The notes beneath the pieces were generated by a model. It was not told where the DNA came from. It was given only the letters and a program-made list of their open reading frames with translations, and made no database searches. The translations under genes were made by a program, and so were the position numbers. 64,000 bases of DNA, taken from Myxococcales bacterium (lineage in GTDB: Bacteria > Myxococcota_A > Polyangia > Haliangiales > Haliangiaceae). Location: contig JADKKI010000078.1 in assembly GCA_016720595.1 (NCBI GenBank), positions 87,259-151,258 of the forward strand, in the 5' to 3' direction. Below are positions 37,009 through 46,950 of this stretch, in pieces. Within the stretch, counting starts at the first letter, position 1. Each line of letters starts with the position of its first letter.

Positions 37009-38464
37009 TCAGGTCCTCCACGGATGGCTTCGGCTTCTTCTGACTCGGTGGCTTCTTCTTGAGGTCGCCGATCGTCTTTCCGTCCGGCGGCGGCTTCGCG
37101 CCGGAGGTGGCGTCGGTGGCGGCCGGCTTGGGCTCGCTGACGGCGGGCTTGGCGTTGACGACCGCCGGCTTGGTCTCGCCGGCCGCGGGCTTGGTGTCGA
37201 CCACGGCGGGCTTGGGATCGCTACCGGTGGGCGTCGGCTCGACGGGCGTGGGCGCGACGGCCGGCGGCTCCACGGATGGGCGCTCGGTCGGCGTCGGCTG
37301 TTCGTCCGCCGCGGGCGTCGTGGAGGGCGTCGTGGTGGCGTTGGCGGCGGGAGGCGGGGCAGGGACGGTCGCGCCCTTGCTGTCACTGGAGCCCTTGCTG
37401 GTCGCCATCACGACGACGATCACCCCGATCGCCGCACTCGCGCCGATCACGGCGGCGAGCAGGCCGCGCCGACGGGCGGGCTGGATCTCGGAGACCCCGC
37501 TCGCGCTGCCGAGCGTGGTGGGGGTGGTGGCGCCCGCAGGGATCGGGGGCAAGGACGCCGACGATCCGGTGTGCGAGGCGCCGCGGAGCACGCGCGAGAC
37601 GCCGAGCGCGGAGTCCTGACCACCGGACGCATAGGGGGCGAGGGCGGCGGCCAGCGCGGCGACATCCGGATATCGCCGTGCGGGATCCTTCTCGAGGCAA
37701 CGGCCGACGATCTCGACGAAGCCTCGCGGCAAAGACGATGGCATCGCAGGGTGCGGCTCGGTGACCACGCGAACGGCGAGCTCGGTGATGCTCTCCGCGA
37801 TGAACGGCTGCTTGCCGCAGATCAGCTCGTACATCACCACGCCGAGCGACCAGATATCCGCGCGCGCATCGACGACCTTGCTCGACTTCAGCTGCTCCGG
37901 CGACATGTACCCGGGCGAGCCCATCACGTTGTGGGTGCGCGTCAGGCTGAAGTCCGGATCCGCCGTCGGCGCCTTGGCGACACCGAAATCGAGGACCTTG
38001 ACCAGCGGCTTGCCGTTCGCGCGCTGGGTGACGAACAGGTTCCCCGGCTTGACGTCGCGGTGGACGATGCCGACCGAGTGGGCCTCGGCGAGCGCCTGGC
38101 TGGCCTGCAGGATGTACTCGGCGACGGTGGTCGCGGGGAGCGGGCCGTGGGCCTTGAGGATGCGCGCGAGGTCGGAGCCGGCGAGCATCTCCATCAAGAT
38201 GTACGGGATGCCCGTGTCCTCGAGCCGGCCGACGTCGATCACGCGGCACACGTGCTCGCTCTGGAGCTGTGCCTGCGCGCGCGCCTCACGCATGAAGCGC
38301 TCGACGATGCTCGCGTGCTTGGCCATCTCGGCCGTGAGGAACTTCAGCGCGACGCGGCTGCCCAGATCGAGGTGCCGCGCCGCCACGACGATGCCCATCC
38401 CGCCCTCGCCGAGCAGATGCTCGACGCGGTACTTCCCGGCGACGACGGTCCCCTCCGGATACAC
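36992..38464 (-). CDS. Transmembrane Ser/Thr protein kinase
   Basis: A 490-residue Hanks-type kinase. Glycine loop GEGGMG, VALK lysine, HRDVKPGN (H135), DFG (D159) and GSPGYMSPEQ are all present. A transmembrane helix lies at about 334-356, and the outer part is a Pro/Thr/Lys-rich low-complexity stretch with no recognisable folded domain, unlike the PEGA-like or TPR-like outer domains of the other kinases here. The start is GTG at 38464. It faces away from the glycine-rich lipoprotein gene at 38565, with 100 bases between them for two divergent promoters. Confidence 0.92.
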   Translation of the reverse strand: MYPEGTVVAGKYRVEHLLGEGGMGIVVAARHLDLGSRVALKFLTAEMAKHASIVERFMREARAQAQLQSEHVCRVIDVGRLEDTGIPYILMEMLAGSDLARILKAHGPLPATTVAEYILQASQALAEAHSVGIVHRDVKPGNLFVTQRANGKPLVKVLDFGVAKAPTADPDFSLTRTHNVMGSPGYMSPEQLKSSKVVDARADIWSLGVVMYELICGKQPFIAESITELAVRVVTEPHPAMPSSLPRGFVEIVGRCLEKDPARRYPDVAALAAALAPYASGGQDSALGVSRVLRGASHTGSSASLPPIPAGATTPTTLGSASGVSEIQPARRRGLLAAVIGASAAIGVIVVVMATSKGSSDSKGATVPAPPPAANATTTPSTTPAADEQPTPTERPSVEPPAVAPTPVEPTPTGSDPKPAVVDTKPAAGETKPAVVNAKPAVSEPKPAATDATSGAKPPPDGKTIGDLKKKPPSQKKPKPSVEDLSDMRK

Positions 38465-38564
38465 GCCTAGAGCGTAAGCTGAACGCCGAGATCGCTCAAC
38501 TCCGACCGGGGGTGGGTGGTGTGCCTACAGCATCGCGGCGGGCGGGCGGTGATAAGCTGGAGGC

Positions 38565-39692
38565 GTGGTGCGCTGGTCTGTTGGCCTCGTGATCGCGCTC
38601 TCGGGGTGCCAGTCACTCCTCGGGATCGACGAGTTCCACACCGGGATCGATGCGGCAGCGGGCGATCCGGATGCGCCCTCGGACGCCGACATCGATGCGC
38701 CGTCGGATTCGCTGACCTGCTTCGGCACGCTCAAGTCGATCTGCTTCACGTCGCCTCCGAGCGGGACGATCAACCTCAGCGGTGCCCTCAACACGACCAC
38801 GGATGCGCGCTGCGTGAACTATCCGCAGTCGGGCGGCCCGGACCTCTGCGTGATCGCTGGCGATGCGATCAACGTCGCCACCACGAGCGTTCAGGGCAAT
38901 CGACCGCTGGTCCTCGTCGCGATGACGACGATCACCGTGACCGGGGAGCTCGATGCATCGAGCACGATCACCGGAGCGGTGGGGGCGGGCGCGAACGGTG
39001 CGGGTTGCACGGTCACGACCGGCATGACGCTGAATACCGGCGGCGGCGGCGGTGGGGGCGGTGGCCTCGGCGCCACCGGTGGCGCCGGCGGCAAGGGCTC
39101 GAACGGCGGCGTCGCAGGGCTTGCGGGCGCCGTCCTCACCATCAATCAGATCCGGGGCGGCTGTCCGGGCGGCAAGGGAGGCGACGGGGATGCCAACAGT
39201 GGCGGCAGTGCAGGAGCCGGCGGCGGGAGCGTCGCGCTGCTGGCCGGCACGTCGATCTCCGTCGCGGCCGGCGGGGGGGTCTATGCGTCGGGTGCCGCGG
39301 GCGGCCTGGGGGGCGTGGCAGGCGCGAACCGCGGCGCCGGGGGAGGTGGCGGATCCGGTGGCTTGATCGTGCTCGAGGCGACGACCATCACGATCGCCGG
39401 CACGGTGACGGCGAACGGGGGCGGCGGGGGCGGTGGCGCCGACCTGGGGACCGGCAACAACGGGGATGATGGCAAGAAGTCCAACTACAACGTCGTCGCG
39501 ATCGGTGGCCAGAACGAGGGCGCGTCGCATGGTGGTCGTGGCGGCGATGGTGGTGCGCTCGCGATCGCAGCGCGCGCGGGCGAGCAGGCAAACAACGGGG
39601 GAGGCGGCGGCGGCGGTGGTGGGGTGGGCGTCGTCTGGGTCCACGGCACGCTGACCGGCACCAAGGTCTCTCCGACCCCCCAGGTCCACTGA
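38565..39692 (+). CDS. Glycine-rich secreted lipoprotein
   Basis: A 375-residue protein starting at GTG 38565. The signal peptide ends in lipobox ALSGC (Cys15), followed by an Asp/Ala/Pro linker typical of myxobacterial surface lipoproteins. The body alternates beta strands (INVATTSVQGNRPLVLVAMTTITVTGE) with Gly-rich runs of up to seven consecutive Gly residues. This architecture and the C-terminal strand resemble the protein at 34476, so the two are paralogues on either side of the kinase/TPR pair. A parallel beta-helix fold is likely; the function is unknown. Confidence 0.8.
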   Translation: MVRWSVGLVIALSGCQSLLGIDEFHTGIDAAAGDPDAPSDADIDAPSDSLTCFGTLKSICFTSPPSGTINLSGALNTTTDARCVNYPQSGGPDLCVIAGDAINVATTSVQGNRPLVLVAMTTITVTGELDASSTITGAVGAGANGAGCTVTTGMTLNTGGGGGGGGGLGATGGAGGKGSNGGVAGLAGAVLTINQIRGGCPGGKGGDGDANSGGSAGAGGGSVALLAGTSISVAAGGGVYASGAAGGLGGVAGANRGAGGGGGSGGLIVLEATTITIAGTVTANGGGGGGGADLGTGNNGDDGKKSNYNVVAIGGQNEGASHGGRGGDGGALAIAARAGEQANNGGGGGGGGGVGVVWVHGTLTGTKVSPTPQVH

Positions 39693-39696
39693 CCCG

Positions 39697-40824
39697 ATGG
39701 TGACCGCGCGCGACTGGCTGATCGCCGGAGCTCCCGGGGCCTCCACCTCGATCGAGGTGTTCGCGGGGACCTGCGAGCGGTTGCTCGCCGAGGGTGTCCC
39801 GGTCGGGCGCGGCGAGGCGTACGTGCGCACGCTGCACCCGCAGTTCGCCGGACGCACGTTCGAGTGGACCCCGGCCTTCGGGTGCCGTGCCCTGGAGGCG
39901 GCGCACACGCAGGATCTCGATGCCGCGACCGCTCCGTTGCGGCACGTGTTCCTGCGCGGCGAATCGTACCGGCACCGGATCGCGCGACGAGAGGATGATC
40001 CGTACCTCGGCATGATGTGCAGCCTCGGGATGGTGGAGGTGCTGGCGCTGCCGATGGTGTTCACGTCGGGCGAGATCCATGCGGTGGCGTTCGCGACGCG
40101 CGAAGGGTTCAGCGACGGACAGCTCGCCGCCCTCGAGGCGATCGCCGCACCGCTGTCGCGGATGGCGGAGATCCTCGCGCTCCGGCGTACCGCGGCGAAC
40201 GTGGTGAGTGCGTATGTCGGGCGTGATGCGGGCGCGCGGGTCCTGGCGGGCAAGATCCGGCGCGGCGACACCGAGCTGATCGAGTGTGCGATCTGGTTCT
40301 CCGACATGCGCGGCTTCTCGGCGCGCTCGAACGAGCAGAGTCCTCGCGAGGTGATCGACATGCTCAACGAGCTGTTCGACTGCCAGGTCCCAACGATCGA
40401 GGAGCAAGGCGGCGAGGTGCTCAAGTTCATCGGCGATGGGCTGCTCGCGATCTTCGTGCCGCGACCGGGAGAGGTCGGGCTCGGCGCGTGCTGCACCCGC
40501 GCGCTCGCAGCGTGCCGTGCGAGCCTCGCGACGCTCGCCGCGCGCAACGCCGGCGTCGCGGAGCCCCTGCGCTTCGGCATCGCGCTGCACGTGGGCGAGG
40601 TCGCGTACGGCAACATCGGAGCCGCGAACCGGCTCGACTTCACGTGTATCGGTCGCGCGATCAACCTCGCCGCGCGGATCGAGACGCTCACCGGGGAGAC
40701 CGGGCGCGACGTGCTCGCGAGCGAGGCGTTCGCGACGCTGTGCGGAGGCTTCGTCGCCGCGGGGGAGCATCGGGTCAAGGGCTTCGCCACGCCGGTCGCC
40801 GTGTTCGCGCCGGCGTCTGGCTGA
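39697..40824 (+). CDS. Class III adenylate/guanylate cyclase
   Basis: A 375-residue soluble cyclase. The N-terminal half is GAF-like in pattern (a sensor domain; GEIHAVAFATREGFSDGQLAALEAIA is its last part). The catalytic domain begins near residue 195 with IWFSDMRGFSARS, carrying the first metal Asp. KFIGDGLLAIF has the second Asp and a substrate-binding Lys, and AINLAARIETL has the transition-state Asn and Arg. The Lys points to ATP as substrate. It begins four bases after the lipoprotein gene and so may share its transcript. Confidence 0.88.
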   Translation: MVTARDWLIAGAPGASTSIEVFAGTCERLLAEGVPVGRGEAYVRTLHPQFAGRTFEWTPAFGCRALEAAHTQDLDAATAPLRHVFLRGESYRHRIARREDDPYLGMMCSLGMVEVLALPMVFTSGEIHAVAFATREGFSDGQLAALEAIAAPLSRMAEILALRRTAANVVSAYVGRDAGARVLAGKIRRGDTELIECAIWFSDMRGFSARSNEQSPREVIDMLNELFDCQVPTIEEQGGEVLKFIGDGLLAIFVPRPGEVGLGACCTRALAACRASLATLAARNAGVAEPLRFGIALHVGEVAYGNIGAANRLDFTCIGRAINLAARIETLTGETGRDVLASEAFATLCGGFVAAGEHRVKGFATPVAVFAPASG

Positions 40825-40869
40825 CGGTCACCTCTGGCTGTCAGACGGGGTTGCTATGACCCCGTCGCG

Positions 40870-41280
40870 ATGTCCGGGAATGGTGCGGCGGCGAGCTACG
40901 GCGATCTGCTGGTGACGTCGATCGTGGTGCTCGCGGTCGTCTGCCTCGTCGCCTTCGCGGTGGTGAAGCTGATCGGTCGGTTCCTCGCAACCGGGCGGGT
41001 CCGCGGCGCGCACCTGCTCGACGTGATCGCGCGCGTGCCGCTCGAGCCGCGCCGCTCGCTGTACGTGGTCGAGGTCGCCGGCAAGACGCTGCTGGTCGGG
41101 ACCAGCGAGATGGGGCTGTCCGTGCTCACCGAGCTCGATGCGGGCGAGGTCCGTGCTCGCGCGGTGCCCCGACAGAGCTTCACCGACCTCGTCCGTGCGG
41201 CCTTTGCTCGGCGCAAGCCCGCCACGGCCATCGACGGCGCGGGCGATGCCGATCCACCAACCGGAGGTGAGGGCGCATGA
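40870..41280 (+). CDS. fliO: FliO-like export apparatus protein
   Basis: A 136-residue protein with one transmembrane helix (TSIVVLAVVCLVAFAVVKLIG) and a small cytoplasmic beta domain (VIARVPLEPRRSLYVVEVAGKTLLVG, then TELDA). Size, topology and position directly before fliP fit FliO, which stabilises FliP during export-gate assembly. FliO-like proteins are weakly conserved, so the name rests mainly on context. It overlaps fliP by four bases (ATGA). Confidence 0.7.
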   Translation: MSGNGAAASYGDLLVTSIVVLAVVCLVAFAVVKLIGRFLATGRVRGAHLLDVIARVPLEPRRSLYVVEVAGKTLLVGTSEMGLSVLTELDAGEVRARAVPRQSFTDLVRAAFARRKPATAIDGAGDADPPTGGEGA

Positions 41281-41960
41281 CGTCGGACGGGCTCGGCAAC
41301 GCCGGGCTGGTCGCGGTGCTCGCGATCGTGCCGCTCGTCATCCTCATGCTGACGAGCTTCGTGAAGATCTCCGTCGTGCTGTCGCTCGTGCGCAATGCGA
41401 TCGGCGCACCGGATGCGCCCTCGGGCCTCGTGGTGATGGGGCTCTCGCTGGTGCTCACGTTCTTCGTGATGGCGCCGGTCGCCGTCGAGATGGTGCAGGC
41501 CGCCGCCACCACCCCGGCGGCGGGCAGCACCGCGCCGGTGACGTCCGAGCTCGAGCGCGCGGTGCGTACGCTGGTGCCGGCCGAGCGGCAGGCCGATGTC
41601 GATGCCGCCGCTCGGGCGGTGGTGCCGTTGACGCGGTTCCTCTCGAAGCACGCGGCGCCCAAGGATCGCGCCACGTTCATCGAGCTCGCGGCCCGGATGG
41701 GGCGGCCCGCCACCGGCGACGAGCTGTGGGTGCTGGCCCCGGCGTTCCTGACCACCGAGCTCCGCGAGGCGTTCGCGATCGCGGTGCTGATCTTCTTGCC
41801 GTTTCTCGTGATCGATCTGCTGGTCGCGCTCGGGCTCGCCTCGCTCGGGCTCGCCACGACGTCGCCGCAGGTGGTGGCGCTCCCGCTCAAGCTGCTGTTG
41901 TTCGTGGCGGTCGATGGATGGCGGCTGCTGGTCGAGAGCCTGCTCCGGGGGTACGTGTGA
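41277..41960 (+). CDS. fliP: FliP/SctR export gate protein
   Basis: A 227-residue membrane protein of the type III export gate. LTSFVKISVVLSLVRNAIG is the diagnostic FliP segment, and the C-terminal EAFAIAVLIFLPFLVIDLLVA is also typical. Four transmembrane helices are visible and the periplasmic middle is Ala/Thr-rich. There is no long cleavable signal, unlike many flagellar FliP proteins, so a non-flagellar SctR is also possible. It overlaps fliO and fliQ by four bases. Confidence 0.92.
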   Translation: MTSDGLGNAGLVAVLAIVPLVILMLTSFVKISVVLSLVRNAIGAPDAPSGLVVMGLSLVLTFFVMAPVAVEMVQAAATTPAAGSTAPVTSELERAVRTLVPAERQADVDAAARAVVPLTRFLSKHAAPKDRATFIELAARMGRPATGDELWVLAPAFLTTELREAFAIAVLIFLPFLVIDLLVALGLASLGLATTSPQVVALPLKLLLFVAVDGWRLLVESLLRGYV

Positions 41961-42235
41961 CGCCGAGCCTCGTCGCGCTGGTGCGCGAGGGCTTGCTGCT
42001 CGCGCTGCTGCTCGCCGCGCCGCTGCTGGTGGCCGCGCTGATCGCGGGCATCCTGACCGGGCTCGTCGGGGCGGTGACCCAGGTGCAGGATCCGTCGATC
42101 GGGCTCGTGCCCCGGGTCGCGGCCGTCGGTGCGGCGATCCTGATGTTCGCGCCGTCGATCGCGCACCAGCTCGATGCCTTCGCGTCGAGGATCTGGCCGC
42201 TGATCGCGACCATCGGCGCGGGCGGCGCCGGCTGA
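41957..42235 (+). CDS. fliQ: FliQ/SctS export gate protein
   Basis: A 92-residue protein with two transmembrane helices (LLLALLLAAPLLVAALIAGILTGLV and AAILMFAPSIAHQLDAFASRIW) joined by the conserved short loop TQVQDPSIGLVPR. This is the FliQ/SctS pattern at normal length. It starts at GTG 41957 inside the fliP stop. Four copies of this subunit would surround the FliP-FliR core of the gate. Confidence 0.92.
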   Translation: MTPSLVALVREGLLLALLLAAPLLVAALIAGILTGLVGAVTQVQDPSIGLVPRVAAVGAAILMFAPSIAHQLDAFASRIWPLIATIGAGGAG

Positions 42236-42237
42236 TC

Positions 42238-42894
42238 ATGGGCACGTTGCTGCTCGCCCTGCGCGGCGCAGCTGCGGTGGCGGTCCTGACCGCGGTGGTC
42301 GGTGGCCTCCCGCGCATCGTGCAGCTCGGGCTCGCCATCGTCGTCGGGCTGTGGTCGGCGTTGCTCGCTGGAACCGTCGCTGGCAGCGCCGCGCCGATCG
42401 CCGCGCCGGTGCTCGTCGCGGCGCACGAGCTCGTGGTGGGTGCGACGCTCGGCCTCCTCGCCGCGATCCCGCTGCTCGCGGCCGGCGCCGCGGGGCGGCT
42501 CGTCGATGTCACGATGGCCGCGCGTCAGGGGCCGTACGCGAGCCTGTTCGCGATCCTCGCCGGCGCGGTGTTCGTGGGCATCGACGGCCACGTCACGCTC
42601 GTCACCTCGATCGTCGACAGCTTCCACACGGCGCCGGCGATCGCGACCGTGCAGCCGCGCGTGCTCGCCTCCCTCGGGGGCCTGGTACCGCAGGCGGTGG
42701 CGCTCGCGATCCCGTGGCTCGTCACTGCGGCGGTCGTCGAGCTCGCGATCGGCGCGGGCGTTCGCGTCGCGGGGCGTGCAGGGCCGCACGTGCCGATCGC
42801 GGCGGCTGTGCCTGCCGCACTGGTGATGATCACCGCGGCGCTGGTCGCCACGCTCGCCGTCGCGATCGCGGCGTTGATCCGCGGCGCGCTGTAG
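42238..42894 (+). CDS. fliR: FliR/SctT export gate protein, short
   Basis: A 218-residue hydrophobic protein with about six transmembrane helices. The loop LGLLAAIPLLAAGAAGRLVDVTMA and the position after fliQ identify it. It is shorter than typical FliR (about 260), with the N-terminal helices truncated. The start is ATG 42238 right after fliQ. Its stop abuts the stop of the oxygenase gene on the other strand. Confidence 0.85.
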   Translation: MGTLLLALRGAAAVAVLTAVVGGLPRIVQLGLAIVVGLWSALLAGTVAGSAAPIAAPVLVAAHELVVGATLGLLAAIPLLAAGAAGRLVDVTMAARQGPYASLFAILAGAVFVGIDGHVTLVTSIVDSFHTAPAIATVQPRVLASLGGLVPQAVALAIPWLVTAAVVELAIGAGVRVAGRAGPHVPIAAAVPAALVMITAALVATLAVAIAALIRGAL

Positions 42895-43362
42895 CTACAC
42901 CCACGCGCCCACCGAGAACAGCAGGCGTGGCCCCACCACACGGCTGACCTCGTGGACCTCGCGGTCGGGCGAGAACAGCACCGCGTCGCCCACCGCGAGA
43001 TCGAGCTGCACCCCGCCGACCAGGAGCTCGCCACCGCTCGCCGCCTGCGCGAGCACCGCGTTGAGCCGGCGGTGCGTGCGGCCGTGCTGCGCCGGATCGG
43101 TGTGCGGCGGGATGTACGCGCCATCGAGGTAGCGGATGAAGTAGACGTCCCAGTAGTCCTCGAACGGCGTCCCGATCAGTGCGAGGGCGCGCGCCACGAG
43201 TGCGTCGAGCGCGGCATCCGCGGCCAGGACGGCGCGCAACGGCAGGATGTCGTAGCCGGTGTGCTGGCGCCCGGGCGTCCAGCCTTCGGCGGTAGCCTCG
43301 GCGACGGCGCGCAGCGTGCCGACCTCGGCGGGGGACAGGAACTGGGCGAGCCGCTCGGCCAT
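42895..43362 (-). CDS. 2-oxoglutarate/Fe(II) dioxygenase (prolyl-hydroxylase type)
   Basis: A 155-residue enzyme starting at ATG 43362. The double-stranded beta-helix shows the iron triad H-x-D (in IPPHTDPAQ) and the distal His (REVHEVS), and the Arg that binds 2-oxoglutarate (GPRLLFSVG). The family uses 2-oxoglutarate, oxygen and iron to hydroxylate protein or small-molecule substrates; the substrate here is not predictable. It lies five bases downstream of the flhB-like gene on the same strand and converges with fliR. Confidence 0.85.
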   Translation of the reverse strand: MAERLAQFLSPAEVGTLRAVAEATAEGWTPGRQHTGYDILPLRAVLAADAALDALVARALALIGTPFEDYWDVYFIRYLDGAYIPPHTDPAQHGRTHRRLNAVLAQAASGGELLVGGVQLDLAVGDAVLFSPDREVHEVSRVVGPRLLFSVGAWV

Positions 43363-43367
43363 GATGC

Positions 43368-44363
43368 TCAGATGCTCGTACCGCGGCGGCTGGTTGCGGC
43401 GATGATCTCCGCGAGGCGTGCCCAGTGCGCCTCCGGCACCGGGCCGATGCCCCCTGCGAGCGCGCGCGCGAGGTCCGGATCGCGCAGCACGGCGATGCCA
43501 TGGCGGCGCGCGAGGGCGAGGAGCTGGGTCGCGCGCGCATCGCGACCGCTCGCGGTCCGCACCGGGACGGGACGGCGCACCGGATCCCACGCGATCGCGA
43601 CGGCGAGGCCATCGGCCAGGAGCACCACGGAGGCGCCCGCGACCGCATCGCGCACGTCGCGCTGCCTTGGCTCGCGTCCCACCTCGGCGCGGCGGCGGCG
43701 CCAGCGCGGGTCAGCACCCGCCAGCCTCTCGTCCTCACGCTTCTCCGCCGCGGTCATCCGCAGGGACCGTGCGAGATCGGCGTGGCGCATCAGTGCTTCG
43801 ACGGCGCCGAGCGCGACCCACGCGGCGCCGAGGGTGGCGACAAAGCCGACCAGGAGCAGGGCGCCAGCTGCGGGCTTCTGGACGAGTGCGCCGAGCCGCG
43901 GGGCGATCGCCCACAGCCACGCGAACGTGATCCGTCCCGATCGTGATCGCGCCGAGCACGCCGTGTCCCGCATGCTGCACGCGCGAGCGCTCGAGCGCCG
44001 GAGCGCCGCGGAGCTTGCGGCGGGGGAGCCACAGGCTCCGGGTCTGCGCGGTGTGAGCGACGAGCGCGGCGAGCGCGGCCGCGACCAGCACGGGGCGACC
44101 AGGGTAAGCACCTCCGACACCACGCCCGTCCCGAACCCTGGTGAGGTGGGGGAGGCGGGCGAGGGCGTCGCGGCACGGCTGCAGGCGGCCGTCACGAGCG
44201 CCCCGAGCCGCGCTGCCACGGCACGGCCGAACACGAGGACCGCGACGAGGGCTCCGATCCACGCCGCCGCGCCGACGACGATCGGGCTCGCCGCCGTCAG
44301 GCCTGCAGCGTGCGCGAGGGCGCGGCGGCGGGCCGACGGAGGGAACGGGCGGTGCTCGGCCAT
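43368..44363 (-). CDS. flhB: FlhB/SctU-like export switch protein, two compensating indels
   Basis: The N-terminus and three hydrophobic segments (VVGAAAWIGALVAVLVFG; AGALLLVGFVATLGAAWVALGAVE; and one seen only after frame correction) match FlhB. Between about 44095 and 43935 the main frame is nonsense, while a second frame reads VLVAAALAALVAHTAQTRSLWLP, FlhB-like sequence. One missing base in the GGGG at 44092-44095 and one extra base near 43935 restore it. After RMTAAEKREDERLAGADP the cytoplasmic domain follows, but the autocleavage motif NPTH is replaced by ADG in VVLLADGLAVAIAWDP. Normal export-substrate switching may therefore be lost. Confidence 0.75.
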   Translation of the reverse strand: MAEHRPFPPSARRRALAHAAGLTAASPIVVGAAAWIGALVAVLVFGRAVAARLGALVTAACSRAATPSPASPTSPGFGTGVVSEVLTLVAPCWSRPRSPRSSLTPRRPGACGSPAASSAALRRSSARACSMRDTACSARSRSGRITFAWLWAIAPRLGALVQKPAAGALLLVGFVATLGAAWVALGAVEALMRHADLARSLRMTAAEKREDERLAGADPRWRRRRAEVGREPRQRDVRDAVAGASVVLLADGLAVAIAWDPVRRPVPVRTASGRDARATQLLALARRHGIAVLRDPDLARALAGGIGPVPEAHWARLAEIIAATSRRGTSI

Positions 44364-44425
44364 GTCCGATGCAGATGATACGGTGCGCGGGTGCTGTGCT
44401 CACACGGATCCGATCCCGGGCAGCC

Positions 44426-46870
<2,445 letters not shown>

Positions 46871-46950
46871 GGTCGGGCCTGGGTCCACAGGCCTGCCGCC
46901 GGGGGCGTTGTATACTCGGGGCGGGCCGCGTGCCCGAGCTGTGACCGACC

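Noticed and set aside
39000..39660. G-rich tracts as a DNA repeat array or CRISPR-like element
   Set aside because: They are irregular GGC/GGT codons for poly-Gly runs in a lipoprotein; no constant repeat and spacer pattern exists.
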